DNA of 64,000 nt from Euphorbia lathyris (lineage: Eukaryota > Streptophyta > Magnoliopsida > Malpighiales > Euphorbiaceae): contig NC_088915.1 of the NCBI RefSeq assembly GCF_963576675.1, forward strand, positions 86,251,501-86,315,500, in the 5' to 3' direction. Position 1 is the first letter of the stretch. Each line of letters starts with the position of its first letter. Of this stretch, positions 10,599 through 22,212 are shown in pieces. The notes under the pieces were generated by a model. That model was not told where the DNA came from, made no database searches, and worked only from the letters and a program-made list of their open reading frames with translations. Both the position numbers and the translations under genes were made by a program.

Positions 10599-13561
10599 CT
10601 CCTCCCATCTTCAAAATGGACCTTGTCCTCAAGGTCATAATAAGGGTATGCCCTTTTAAAATCCGATAACCACTCCCAAGTAGCATTCTCTAGAGAACAA
10701 CCCGACCAAACCACCAACACTTGATCCTCCATTCGCTCATTTTTCAAAACCTGCCGTGAATCACAAATGGTCAATGGACTTTCCTCGACCCGGCCTTCTT
10801 CTAGTTCAATGGGCAATTCTCCACTAGCAACTTCATCAGAACCGTGAAATGGTTTAAGCAAGGAAACATGAAAAACCGGATGAATCTGACTTGTAGAGGG
10901 CAATTGCAAGCGATATGCGACAGCACCTATACGCTCAACGACCGTAAACGGGCCATAATAGCGCTTAGCAAGTTTATGAGAAAGTCGAGAGGCCACCGAA
11001 ATCTGCCAATATGGTTGTAATTTAACCAAGACTTGGTCCCCGACAGAAAATTCTACTTCTCGGCGTTTGCGGTTAGCGATCATCTCCATCCTTAATTTAG
11101 ATTGAAGCAGATTCTCTTTTAAGCGGCGAAGTAAATCATCGCGATCTTGTAACATCTCGTCAATAGCAGCGATTTTAGAAGCACCAGGTACATACGGAAT
11201 TAAATGGGGCGGAAGCTTTCCATACAAAGCTTGGTAAGGCGACATTTTAATGCTCTCGTGGAAACTAGAGTTATAAGAAAACTCAGCCCAGCCTAAGAAA
11301 GAGTACCACAGTTTGGGACGATCAAATACCATAGCTCGCAGATATTGTTCTAACCCACGGTTAACGACTTCCGTCTGCCCATCCGTCTGTGGGTGATAGG
11401 CTGTGCTATGTTTTAATTTGGTCCCACTGAGCTCGAACAGATGTTTCCAGAATTTACTAAGAAAGATGGCATCCCTATCGGACACAATAGATTTAGGGAA
11501 CCCATGATGTTTAATTACAATATCCACAAATAACTCAGCAACCTTCTGAGCATGGTAATTTGGGGGAAGTGCTCCAAAATGTGCATACTTAGTCAAGCGA
11601 TCGACCACCACTAAAATCACTGAGTACCCTTTTGATAACGGCAATCCTACAATAAAATCCATCGTAACGTCATCCCACACAGCTTCCGGTATCGGCAAAG
11701 GCTGCAATAATCCCCCGGGTGCTTGCGTGGAGTATTTTGTCTGTTGACAAATTGTACAATGACGAACAAAATTCTCTACTGAAGCACGCATGCCTTTCCA
11801 ATAGAATAACACCGAGAGGCTTGCTAATAACTTCTTAATCCCACAATGTCCCGCGAATGGAGTAGCATGAAATTCACGAAGTAAGAGCTCTTTAAGAAGC
11901 GAATGCGTACCAATATAATAACGATGGTTGAATAACAACAACCCATTTTGCTGTCTAAATCCTGTCAAGACCTCTCCTTGCGACAAACGATCGTGCAACT
12001 CGCGCAGCTCTTTTAATTCCCTATTCTCCCGCCGTAATTCTTCGAGCAGCCCCACCACTGGACAACTCAAGGCCATGAAAACTGATTGGTCCGCTGCTTC
12101 CTCCTCGTGAATACGAGATAAAGCATCTGCCGCTATGTTCGTGCTTCCTGGCTTATATTCGATAGCAAAATCAAATCCAAGGAGCTTGCGGACATAGAGC
12201 TGTTGCACTGGTGTCTGAATGACCTGTTGCATTAACTCTTTTATGCTCTTCTGGTCCGTTCGAATGATAAATCTTTGGCCCAACAAATACTGACGCCATT
12301 TGAACACGGCTTCGACAATCGCTAGTAGTTCTCTTTGATAAGTTGACGCTGCTTGCATCCGGGGTCCTAATTTCTTACTAAAGTACCCCAGCGGTTGACC
12401 CTCCTGTAGCAACACTGCTCCAATTCCCACTTTAGAAGCATCGGATTCAATGATAAAAGTCGCATTGAAATCTGGCAACCGCAACACTGGTGCACTGGAT
12501 AATTGTTCCTTTAATTGATCGAAAGTCGTTTCCTCCCTTGGACCCCATTTAAAGCCATCCTTTTGTAGTAAGTCAGTTAACGGGGCCGCAATGGTAGCAT
12601 AGCCCTTAATAAATCGCCGATAGTATCCAGCGAGTCCCAAAAAACCCCTAACTTGTTTTTGATTACCTGGTCTTGGCCATGCGCGAACTGCTTCTACTTT
12701 CCTTGGATCTACTGCCACACCAAGCCCTGAGATAATATGACCCAAGTACTCTAGGGAATCCGTGCCAAATGCACATTTAGATTTTTTTATAAAAAAATGG
12801 TGATCTTGCAAACACTGGAATGCCAATTGTAAGTGTTCCAAATGCTTTTCCATATCCGCACTATATATTAGGATATCATCAAAGAAAACGATTACGAACT
12901 TACGTAAATATGGTGCAAAAATGCGATTCATGGTTGCTTGAAAGGTTGAAGGTGCGTTGGTGAGTCCAAACGGCATCACCAAAAACTCGTAATGTCCCTG
13001 ATGGGTCCGAAAAGCTGTTTTATAGATGTCCCTCCCATGAACACGTATCTGATGATATCCGGCCCGTAGATCCAACTTGCTGAAAATCCGAACGCCCCCA
13101 AGCTCATCAAACATCTCATCCGCGGTTGGAATGGGAAATTTATCCTTAATGGTGACTGCATTTAACGCGCGATAATCTACGCAAAAACGATAAGTGCCAT
13201 CCTTCTTTTTAACCAACAATACTGGTGACGAAAATGGACTCTGGCTGTAGCGGATAATTCCCTGCTCCATCATCTCGGTCACTAATCGCTCCATTTCTTC
13301 CTTCTGGTAATGAGGGTACCGATAAGGGCGAACATTTACCGGTTTGGTTTCTGGCAAGAGGTGTATTCGATGATCGATACTTCGATGTGGGGGTAACTTA
13401 GTTGGCGTCTGGAATAACTCCTGGTATTTCAGAAGTAGGCCATTTATATCTGGGTGGGTTTCCATGGCTGTGTCGGTTTTATCGCTCTCATCGGTCGGAG
13501 GTCCAACAAGGTGCACCTCATATGCTCCATACACTTCGTCAGAATTTAGCAATACTTGCAT
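10502..13561 (-). CDS. pol: Pol polyprotein (RT, RNase H, integrase, chromodomain-like) of the Ty3/gypsy element
   Basis: 1019 residues, intact. Reverse transcriptase about 75-330, with YRFCVDYRALNAVT and the FFDD catalytic box at 226-229. RNase H about 365-485 (ESDASKVGIGAVL). Integrase zinc finger H..H..CTIC at about 564-605, and a catalytic D635, D695, E731 triad with 35 residues between the last two, as the family requires. Chromodomain-like region about 936-975 (DQVLVVWSG...ATWEW), which in chromoviruses targets integration. The last 33 codons (from the DTTPIDDGG region) lie inside the 3' LTR. It is in the same frame as the upstream gag-protease ORF, separated only by a TGA at 13577-13579 and five codons. 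The listed ATG may therefore be just the first Met after the stop rather than a native start. Confidence 0.95.
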   Translation of the reverse strand: MQVLLNSDEVYGAYEVHLVGPPTDESDKTDTAMETHPDINGLLLKYQELFQTPTKLPPHRSIDHRIHLLPETKPVNVRPYRYPHYQKEEMERLVTEMMEQGIIRYSQSPFSSPVLLVKKKDGTYRFCVDYRALNAVTIKDKFPIPTADEMFDELGGVRIFSKLDLRAGYHQIRVHGRDIYKTAFRTHQGHYEFLVMPFGLTNAPSTFQATMNRIFAPYLRKFVIVFFDDILIYSADMEKHLEHLQLAFQCLQDHHFFIKKSKCAFGTDSLEYLGHIISGLGVAVDPRKVEAVRAWPRPGNQKQVRGFLGLAGYYRRFIKGYATIAAPLTDLLQKDGFKWGPREETTFDQLKEQLSSAPVLRLPDFNATFIIESDASKVGIGAVLLQEGQPLGYFSKKLGPRMQAASTYQRELLAIVEAVFKWRQYLLGQRFIIRTDQKSIKELMQQVIQTPVQQLYVRKLLGFDFAIEYKPGSTNIAADALSRIHEEEAADQSVFMALSCPVVGLLEELRRENRELKELRELHDRLSQGEVLTGFRQQNGLLLFNHRYYIGTHSLLKELLLREFHATPFAGHCGIKKLLASLSVLFYWKGMRASVENFVRHCTICQQTKYSTQAPGGLLQPLPIPEAVWDDVTMDFIVGLPLSKGYSVILVVVDRLTKYAHFGALPPNYHAQKVAELFVDIVIKHHGFPKSIVSDRDAIFLSKFWKHLFELSGTKLKHSTAYHPQTDGQTEVVNRGLEQYLRAMVFDRPKLWYSFLGWAEFSYNSSFHESIKMSPYQALYGKLPPHLIPYVPGASKIAAIDEMLQDRDDLLRRLKENLLQSKLRMEMIANRKRREVEFSVGDQVLVKLQPYWQISVASRLSHKLAKRYYGPFTVVERIGAVAYRLQLPSTSQIHPVFHVSLLKPFHGSDEVASGELPIELEEGRVEESPLTICDSRQVLKNERMEDQVLVVWSGCSLENATWEWLSDFKRAYPYYDLEDKVHFEDGRSDTTPIDDGGNVRRRSSRVRHVPTWQTDYVME
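10599..10610 (-). other. Polypurine tract of the Ty3/gypsy element
   Basis: Minus-strand GATGGGAGGAG immediately upstream of the 3' LTR TG, the position where plus-strand DNA synthesis is primed. Confidence 0.75.
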
Positions 13562-13576
13562 TTGATTAAAATTTAC

Positions 13577-15029
13577 TCACCTTGGCGGTACTGCATCCTC
13601 CCCATGTAATATTTGTTTCTTCCCATTCATCTCAAACTCCATCGATTGGTGTAGGTAATCGTGTTTGACCCGCCCCAAATTCTGGAGCCACTGCACTCCC
13701 AACACTGCATCAGCCCCCTTGATGGGTAATACGAACAAATCCACGGTAAATTTGAGACCCTGTAATTCAACTGTGACATTAGCACAAGTATGTTCACATA
13801 ATAATGTATCTCCATTCCCAATATACACTTTAAAAGCTCGAATAGTTTGTGTAGATAGCTGCAGTTTTTCCACAACTTTAGGCTGCACGAAATTATGCGT
13901 GCTCCCACTATCAATCAATACCCGAATTCCTTTATTTCCAATCTTTCCTCTCAATTGCAAGGACCGTGGGCTGCCATGGCTCACAAGGGAATTTAAGATA
14001 GACACATCCCCGCTTTCTATGAGATCATTAAGCTCCTCTGTCTCCTCCTCTAAGTCATGTGTTCCGTCTCCCGAATCATCCTCCTCTGCTTTCATCATTA
14101 GTAAGAATCGCCCCGCGCACTTGTGTCCTCGCACAAATTTCTGGTCACAATTAAAACACAATCCCTTGCTCATTCGTTCTTGTCTTTCAGCCGGCGAAAT
14201 CCACTTAATGGGAAGCGTTGTTGTAGTTTTAGGAGAGTTAGGGATTGGTAATAGAGTGCTAGTAGTTGCGTTTGATTTCGCTACCAGTGAGCTGCTAGCC
14301 GAAGTGTTCTGTGCCGAATTTGGTTGAATCTGTGTCCCTGATGGCATAGTCGTGGTGACACGGCCTCGGTTACTAGAGCGCATTCCAGACCAGCTATCCT
14401 CGATGCGGGCCTCGTAAATTCGAGCCAGTTCAAATGCTTCCCCTAGTGTCCCCGGTTTTGCGATGAGTAATTCCCGTTGTAATGATGGTTTCAACCCCGA
14501 GGTATAAAAAGAGATTAATAGCGAATCAGACAAACCTGTGACTCGATTCATCATCTCTTTCAAACTCTGCCTGGTACTCTGCTACTGTCCCTCTTTGGAG
14601 AAGTTTGGATAAAGCGCCTTGGGGATCTTCGAACCTTGAAGGGCCGAACCTGCTTCTAACGTTCTCTAGAAAATTAGCCCAGGTCGTAATCATATTATTA
14701 CGACGCATCCATCGAAACCACTCGGCTGCGTCTCCATCCAGATTAAATCCTATAATTCGGAGGCGTTGATCAGCAGGTGTTCCGTGTAGCTCAAAATATT
14801 CTTCCATGGCAAAAATCCACCTTTCAGGATCAGTTCCATTGAACTGTGGAACCTCTAATCGTATAGATCGTGGTAGTGCACCATCATGGCCCTAGGATCC
14901 GCTGGTTTTTGTTCCGGATGCGTTTTGTGCCTTGACTGTCTGAATTTCCATGGTTAAAGCATTGATCTGCTGCGTGAAGGCGTCGAGTTGTTGTTTCATA
15001 AGTAACCGAAGTTCTGTATTTTCCGCCAT
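13577..15029 (-). pseudogene. gag: Gag-protease region of the Ty3/gypsy element, disrupted
   Basis: Starts at ATG 15029, 27 bases inside the 5' LTR. The N-terminal coiled-coil-like start (MAENTELRLLMKQQLDAF) is cut by TAG at about 14893-14895. The frame continues through the retrotransposon gag domain (PERWIFAMEEYFELHG, GDAAEWFRWM). A +1 frameshift occurs near 14556, after AEYQAEFE. It then continues through a zinc knuckle (CFNCDQKFVRGHKC) and an aspartic protease active site (VLIDSGSTHNFVQ), ending at TGA 13577-13579. Three lesions against an otherwise conserved frame suggest recent decay, or mobilisation by relatives. Confidence 0.9.
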
Positions 15030-15035
15030 TGGTTC

Positions 15036-15055
15036 CTCTCAATGAAAGCACCAAT
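15036..15055 (-). other. Candidate primer-binding region of the Ty3/gypsy element
   Basis: Minus-strand TTGGTGCTTTCATTGAGAG, adjacent to the 5' LTR end. Its position is right for a tRNA primer site, but I cannot match it confidently to a particular tRNA. Confidence 0.45.
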
Positions 15056-15414
15056 TGATAAACCCAATTTCCACTCTTCGAGCGAGTGTCAGCTCCAGAA
15101 GTTAAAGAAAGAGAAGAGACTTGATATTATTGCTTGCCAAACTAAAGAACAATTGAGGGCTATATATATAGCCTTAAGAATCCAAAACCAAAAAGGAAAA
15201 ACAGAATCCAAACCCAAAAAGGAAAACAAGACATAACTTCTTAAACAACTAGGATACTAAAAATAGAAAACTAATCCTAACTTATTAAGGATTATTCCAA
15301 TCCTAACTTATTAAGGATTATTCCATCACATAATCAGTTTGCCATGTTGGCACATGTCGAACCCGACTACTCCGTCTTCTGACATTTCCGCCATCATCAA
15401 TAGGGGTCGTATCA
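15056..15414 (-). repeat. 5' LTR of the Ty3/gypsy element
   Basis: 359 bp, two substitutions from the 3' LTR (the AGAGAAGAGAC and CCAAACCC words). It has a TATATATATAG stretch that may serve as the promoter box. It supplies the last residues of the open frame that reads out of the interrupted LINE. Confidence 0.95.
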
Positions 15415-18400
15415 GCGACACAGTTAACTTGCCTAAAGATAAAAGAAAGACTAGCAACAGGAATTTGTTGAATCAATAGCCTACAATGTGAAATCACTAA
15501 CTCAAATTCTGACATCCCCTCATCACCACTCGCCAAAGCCTCCACCACGAGCCTAGAATCACTCTCAATTAAGACATTTGAACATTGCTTAAGAATGAGC
15601 CAAGACAAAACCTCCTTCAACGTTAGAGCTTCCGCAATCAAAGGATCAACCATGCTAAATTTGGTACACGAAAAGCCCCAAAGAAACATACCTTGCTGAT
15701 CCCTTGCAACCGCCCCCATACCGATTTGATTTGACTCCCTAAAGACAGCAGCGTCAAAATTAACGGTGATAAAACCCGGAGGAGGCCGAACCCAGCTCTT
15801 CCCGCAACTCGCCCTCTGCACCTGACCGTCCGGCCTAGCAGCACACACCGGAACCGCAAGAAACTGATATAAAAAATCAAGAGCGAGTCGAACAGCAATA
15901 TTAGCAGGAGTCATCTGCCTGTTCCAAACACTATCATTTCGATGCCTCCAAATACACCACAACACCATACACGCCCTACCTAAAATAGGCTCCGGGTGGC
16001 GATCCATAAGAAATCCAAACCATTCGCTAAACCTCTCCACAGGCGGAATATCAAGTGAAATCTGAGCTTCACGCCAACAATCAATAGCGAAAGAACAATC
16101 CACAAAAATATGCAATCTATGTTCACCAAACTCATCATAAACAGCACAAGTATTTATAACATCCAAACCCTTCCTAAAAAGACGATCCCGAGTCGGTAAA
16201 ACATCGCATCCAAGTTTCCACAAAAATTGTTTTACACGCGGAGGTAATTTAAGACTCCACATTCTCTCCCAAAAATTATTACCTCCACCAATAGTATTAT
16301 CTTCAATCTTAAAACAATTATCAAAAATAAAACGGTAACCCGACTTAACCACATACCGACCCTTTTTATCGTGATGCCAGCGCAAAACATCAGCTCTCGT
16401 CAAATCCCCACCCGGCAACCTTAAAATGGCATCCGTATCAGCAGCACTAAACAATGAATTAATCAAATTAAAATTCCAGTCAGTAGTACCGGGAAGCCAC
16501 AAATCTCGGACCCTCCCAATCGCATCTGAACCCGAAACCCTCGATAGAACATAGAAATTATCCCCCGCCAACCATGGATCGTCCCAAATCCGAACATCAG
16601 CTCCATTACCAATCCTCCATCTAAACCCACCTTTGACGTATGAAATTGCACAGTGAATACTTCTCCACGAGTGACTCGGATTAGAACCTAAAGAAGCCGA
16701 GAACATATCCCCCCTTGGGAAATATCTAGCTTTGAGAAGCCTAGAGAGAAGAGAATCCGGATACTGAATTAAATTCCATACCTGTTTACCCAGGAGAGCC
16801 AAATTGAAGGATCTAATATGACGGAACCCCATACCACCCTCATCCTTCCTAGCACAAAGACGATCCCACGAAGCCCAATGAAGCCTCTTATTACCATCTG
16901 ACTTTCTTCCCCACCAAAAAGAATTTAAAGCTTTCTGGATATCATCAGTAAGAGAAATAGGCACAAGGAACACGCTCATAGTATAAGCCGGAATAGCCTG
17001 CAAAACAGATTTAATAAGGACTTCTTTACCCGCCTGAGATAATAAAGACACTTGCCATGAGTTAATTCTTTGCAAACCCGCTCCTTAAGATAACTAAAAA
17101 CCTCCTTCTTCTTCCTTCCCACTAAAGAAGGCAAACCCAAATATTTGCCGCTGTTCAACGGACCATGAATCCCAATACAGTTCCTAAGATCAATTTGGAG
17201 ATCCATTCTAACATTAGCACTAAACATCAGCCCCAACTTTTGGAAATTGACACTCTGCCCAGACTCCACTTCATACTTCTGCAAAATAGCCTGAACCATG
17301 CCACACTCCTCTCTCGTAGCACGAAAGAAGAAAATGCTGTCGTCCGCAAAAAGCAGTTGAGAAATAGACGGCGCATGGGGACAAACTTTGATGCCATGGA
17401 TACTACCCCTCCCTTCAGCCTGCTTAATCATTTGGGATAAACCCTCAGCGCACAAAATAAAAAGATAAGGCGACAACGGACACCCTTGTCGGAGACCCCT
17501 CTGAGGCTTAAAAGCTTTGCTTTCAGAACCATTGATTAACACTTTATATTCAACCCCTGAAACACATTGCATAACCCATTCAATCCAACAATCCGGGAAA
17601 CCCATCTTCAACAAAATTGCTTTAAGATATGACCACCTCACTTTATCATAAGCCTTTCGGATATCAATTTTCATAGCCACAAAACCCACCTTCCCCGATG
17701 TCTTCCTACGCATGTAATGAACAATTTCAAACGCAATCAAAACATTGTCTAAAATTGATCTACCTTTCACAAAGGCCGACTGTTCCGGACCAATAAGACG
17801 AGGAAGAATTGATTTTAGACGATTCGCCAACACCTTGGAAATAATTTTGTATATGACGTTGCACAGCGAAATTGGCCTATAATCCTGAATTGTAATCGGA
17901 CTAGAAGACTTGGGAATTAACACAATTAACGGCTCATTAATGGAGGAGGGAAACACACCCGCACTTAACCACTGAGAGCAAGCCAAAAAAACATCATCAC
18001 CAATTACAGACCAAAATTTCTGAAAGAACCCCGGACTAAGCCCATCCGGCCCCGGGGATTTATCCGCTTGCATAGCCATAATAGCACTAGTAAATTCATC
18101 TTTGCTAAAAGGCCGCATAAGGGAGTCAATTTCAACCTGAGTAAGCCGATTCCGCACATAATCCACATCACACTCAACAACAGAACCATTATCCATGCAA
18201 ATGGACGAAAAATAAGACCGAATATGAGGCTCTAAATCCTCCAAAGTATCAAATTTATCCCCACTATCAGATTGAATAGAAAGGATACAATTCCTTCTCT
18301 TCCTAGCCGACGCAACAGCATGAAAAAACTTACTGTTCTTATCTCCTCCCTGCAACCAGAAAATTTTTGCTCTTTGCCTCCAATGTTGCTCCTCCCTATC

Positions 18401-18898
18401 CAGACAAGAATCAATCTCCTTTTTAAGGTCAAAAATTAAAGCATTCGACACCTGAGCATCCCGCTGAAGCTCCACCTTCAAACGATCCTTCAACTGCCTA
18501 ACCCGCCTACGGTAATGCACGATATGATCTCGATGCCAGTCACTCATAACCTTAATACACTCACTGAATTTATCAAGTAAACCAGGGCTAACCGAACCTC
18601 GCCAGCAACTCGAAACAATATCCATAAAGCCCTCCTCCGAGACCCAACCATTTTCAAACCGGAACTTCCACCCCTTACCATTATGCACAACCAGAGAAGT
18701 ATTTAGCTTAAGAGGATGATGATCAGAAGTAGAAGACACAAGACAAGTTAAAGAAGCATGATGAAACATCTCAAACCAATCTCTATTAGCCATACACCGA
18801 TCAAGCCTTTCCTCCACATGATTCACCATACCACGGCCTCTTTCCCACGTATATTTGAAACCCACCAACTGAAGATCTTGTAAATCATAGTCCGAAAT
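15415..18898 (-). pseudogene. LINE A ORF2: endonuclease end, reverse transcriptase, RNase H
   Basis: The frame from 18898 covers the endonuclease tail (LVGFKYTWERGRGMVNHVEE, SDHHPL), then RT with SPGPDGLSPGF, PISLCNVIYKI and the catalytic LLFADDSIFFF, to about 17075. One base is missing there (around 17070), shifting frame. The second frame gives the RT thumb (KSVLQAIPAYTMSVFLVP), the zf-RVT region (VKQFLWKLGCDVLPTRDRL) and RNase H (VNFDAA, ESDSRLVVEAL). At 15415 it runs into the gypsy 5' LTR and gains 33 foreign codons before a stop at 15318. The true RNase H end (HALARG) is at about 10200-10239. 5'-truncated; no ORF1 present. Confidence 0.92.
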
Positions 18899-19428
18899 CG
18901 CTATTAAACAATGTTAGCAGGCTTTCCTTTGAAACCCACATGATTCACTTTTAAACTAGCTTTTCTTTCTTATTCTCAACTCTTCCAATAAAGCCCGATC
19001 AAGCTCTCAACGCGGAGAGAATTTTTTTTTTTTTTATTGGAAGAGTTGAGAATAAGAAAGAAAAGCTAGTTTAAAAGTGAATCATGTGGAGGAAAAGAGG
19101 CCGTGGTACGGTGAATCAAGCTCTCAACGCGGAGAGAATTTTTCTTTTTTTTTATTGGAAGAGTTGAGAATAAGAAAGAAAAGCTAGTTTAAAAGTGAAT
19201 CATGTGGAGGAAAGCCTGAAAACCTTAAATTGAATTTTTCGTACCACGGCCTCTTTTCCACGTATATTTAAAACCCACCAACTGAAAACCTTAAATTGAA
19301 CTTTATTTATTTTAAAAATTAAATATCTGATCAGTTATTTTTTTATATTAAGTGATTAATCATTTATTATGTTATGAATTAGATTTTTATTTAACTTTCT
19401 ATCGAGTTTGGACGACAAGCGCTATTAA
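18899..19428. repeat. Scrambled fold-back block beside LINE A
   Basis: A 55-bp segment (18937-18991) recurs as an exact inverted copy at 19035-19089 and again at 19153-19207. The CAAGCTCTCAACGCGGAG word recurs at 18999 and 19117, so a unit of 118 bases is also tandem. Short shards of LINE A sequence (ACCACGGCCTCTTT..., about 19243-19285, and its complement near 19090-19112) are interspersed. GCTATTAAACAATGTTAGCA occurs at both 18900 and 19421. Confidence 0.85.
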
Positions 19429-20259
19429 ACAATGTTAGCAGGCTCGAACCGGGAACCGACGAGGAAGCCGGTCCGAGCCTATCAGGTTATTTCAATGATG
19501 AAATAACCGGAGTGACCCGAGATTGGACCGGGACCCGGCGGTCCGCCCGGGATCCGGTGTGACCCCGGGTCTGTAGAGTAAAAAAAAATTGTGTTGGCAG
19601 ACTGGGAATTTTAACACAATGAAAATAAAAAATAATAGTAAAAGGGGGTCAAGTTACGGAACCTTATTATTGAGCGGCATTCGCGTCGCCCACGTCGTGC
19701 GGGTGCGCCCCTAACCCGATGGTTAATCGATTGCACCCCTGCGCGTGAGAGAGCATTTTCCCTAGTAATTGGTTAAAAGTTTGTAAAACCAATTTACTTA
19801 TAAACTAGTTAAGTTTCTCATTTCTTTCCTATGTGGGATGTAAATATTTAATTTCATTTTATCTTCTTCCAAACCATTTCAAGTGGTTCACTTTGAGCAT
19901 CAATTTCTCATTCATCATTTGTCCATTTTGAGTTTATAATATATTTTCAAAAAGATCTTATGGCATAGAATACGTTGATATATTTCAATTTATTCTGAAT
20001 TTAATTTATTCGTTATATATTTAAGACTCAAATTAACAAAAAAAAAAATAACAAACCAAAAGTTGTTTATAATTTATTTTGGATATATATAATGTATAAA
20101 AATAATTTTAAATTAATTATATATATTTAATGTATATAAATATTATTTATTTATTACGTCATCCGGTTCGACCAATCCGGACCATCCGGTCCGACCAAGT
20201 GACCCGTGACCCAGTCATCAATCTGGTTTGATGTCCGGTCCGGTTCTGATAACATTGCT
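19429..20259. mobile_element. hAT-type MITE, CAATGTTAGCAG-ended
   Basis: Inverted ends CAATGTTAGCAGGCTCGAACC and complement of CCGGTTCTGATAACATTG. Flanked by the exact 8-bp duplication CTATTAAA (19421-19428 and 20260-20267). GC-rich ends with GGTCCG/CCGGTC words, AT-rich middle. No coding capacity. Confidence 0.85.
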
Positions 20260-20571
20260 ATTAAAGGATTCAGTTTGCTGACCAGAAAATTTTTACTTTC
20301 ATATGGACAAATAAAAATATAAGTTTCTTGACTACATGAGAAAGAGTAACAAGTAAAAAGAAATTAGAGAAATCGATTTCTAGTAGGGTTTTTTAAACTT
20401 GAAATCGAGCTTGGAAGGACGTGCTGAAAATGGATTTTGGTGTTAGGAGAGAAGATCGATTTCGCGATTCTGATGTTGGAAATTATAAAATTAGACAGGA
20501 GAAGATCGAGTTTGGAAAAACCTACTGGAAATTAATTTTCGTAATTTCTTTTCACTATTTAATTTTTTTTA
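20260..20571. other. Unassigned AT-rich spacer
   Basis: About 310 bases with a repeated AAATCGATTTCTAG/GATCGATTT wording; no gene or element ends recognised. Confidence 0.3.
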
Positions 20572-22212
20572 TGTCACGTCCGTGTCTAAATTTCTAGAAT
20601 TTATACCTCGATAGTAATATATATTATAATTATTAGGTGTGTGATTTTTATTTGGTGCTATATGAAAAGTTTGGAGTTAATTTGATTTTAGGTGTAAATT
20701 AAAAGTTAGGATAATTTTTAAAAGATTATATAAAGATAGAGGATCAAACGCGATATTTGACAATTTGAGATATATATCTCAAATGATATACGGTTGATGA
20801 TTATCTTTTTCTTTCCTTTTCTTTTTCTTTTTCTTTTTCTTTTATATCAATCATCAGTTTTCTCTAAACCGTTTCTCCACCGTTTATTTAATTTACGGAG
20901 ATTCGACCGTCCGAATCACTCGAAATTGAAACCATAGCATTTTTATGTATAGATCTAAGTCCTAACCGAAGAGTTTTTGAGTTTCGGCAGTGTTTGGAGG
21001 GAAACGTCTTAGACAGAATTTAGCGGAGAATTGAACGGATGTGTTTTCTTCAATTAATAGCCAAGGTAAGTAACTATCAATTATATTTTGAGTTTTATGT
21101 ATATGGATATATATATCAAAGAATTTTCAGAAATTGACATCTTAGGGTTTATACAGGTATTTTGTAACATTGAGGTTTTCCACGATTTTACTTTTTATTA
21201 TGAAATTATGGTTCAAATGAAGCTATTGACTATGCTTCTATGTGAATTTCAGATTTTACTTGATTATGTTGATTTAAGGCTTAATTTGGTTGATTTACAT
21301 ATATACATATATGTTTTTGGTTTCAATGTATATATATATTGAATAAAATTAATTTGAGGATTTCTTACGAATTGTTTTTGGATTGAGAAATCTGTTGCGG
21401 TTATTGTTGTTATTATTTTGGATTGAAGTCCAAATATGATTTTTATGATACAAAAGGGCTAATTGAAGCCAAATGATTTATAGTTATGAAATAGTTTGGA
21501 ATTTGATTGTGAAAGGAAATTTGAGCACGTTATGATTTTATGATTTTATATCCATCGAGAGTTATCCGGATCGGTGGTTTTATATTTGAAGACCATGTTC
21601 AGTGAGGGACATGGCTTGTGTACACAGTCTGAAAGACCTATTGGGTATGGCAAAGAAGTGTCGGGCAAGACCATATGAAATAGGCAATGTTAAGAGACGT
21701 CTCGACTATATATGTGGTTATGGATTGATACTTAAGGGGAGAAACTCGATGATGGATACAATGTTTTAAGTTCATTTGGATTATGTTTTCGGTTATGATT
21801 GCTTTTGATATAAGGTTTTACGTTTGATTGAATATGAGTTGGTTTGATAAACCACTTATTTGATTACAATATTTTATAAGGTTTTGATTAAATCCCTTTA
21901 TAAATGTATATATGTAGCTATGTTAAATAAAATTGGTTTTTATAGCTGATAGTTTCTTACTGAGATTTTTGTCTCACCTTTTTAAATGTTTTAATGTTTT
22001 TAGGTGAGAAAGTACAGTATATAGAGAAGGTTACCGACCGTTTAGGCGGGGTTTGGAAGTTGGCTGCTTATTGTGAGAATTATGGTTAGAACTTTGGTAT
22101 TGCAATTGTAATATAATGATATTTGGATAAATTGGAGACTTCTAAGTATTGATTATGATCTTTCTATTTCACGTCCGATGCTGATTGTGGTCGTCTAGGG
22201 TCGGGTGTGACA
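20572..22212 (-). mobile_element. Solo LTR, 1641 bp, probably Ty3/gypsy (Tekay/Del-like)
   Basis: The block starts TGTCACGTCC and ends GGGTGTGACA, with the 5-bp duplication TTTTA on both sides (20567-20571 and 22213-22217). In the minus orientation the start TGTCACACCCGACCC resembles Tekay/Del LTRs, which is the reason for the strand chosen. No internal retrotransposon genes on either side, hence a solo LTR left by recombination. It contains a TTTTTC microsatellite (about 20809-20845). A plus-strand 84-residue open frame within it is not considered coding. Confidence 0.8.

Larger units (their letters stand above)
10240..15414 (-). mobile_element. Ty3/gypsy chromovirus, probably Reina-type, 5175 bp
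   Basis: Two 359-bp direct LTRs (10240-10598 and 15056-15414) start TG and end CA. They are flanked by an exact 5-bp duplication GCGAC (10235-10239 and 15415-15419). Only two differences between the LTRs were seen by eye, so insertion was recent. Order protease, RT, RNase H, integrase is the Ty3/gypsy order, and the chromodomain-like C-terminus, short LTRs and compact length suggest the Reina clade. Gag carries three lesions, so the copy is probably not autonomous. Confidence 0.95.
10090..18898 (-). mobile_element. 5'-truncated L1-type LINE (LINE A), split by a Ty3/gypsy element
   Basis: The 3' end is a poly(A) tail (T run at 10090-10103 on the plus strand). The 3' part of the RNase H domain and the 3' UTR lie at 10104-10239. 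The rest of ORF2 is 15415-18898, beyond the gypsy insertion. Removing the insertion (10240-15414 plus one GCGAC) restores continuity within the RNase H reading frame. The 5' end is cut inside the endonuclease domain at about 18898, giving about 3.6 kb of LINE. Confidence 0.9.

Noticed and set aside
13665..14327. Plus-strand 220-codon open frame
   Set aside because: Antisense shadow of the gypsy gag-protease region; no family-like motifs on this strand.
21088..21342. 84-codon plus-strand open frame
   Set aside because: Lies inside the solo LTR, hydrophobic and low-complexity, no known domain.
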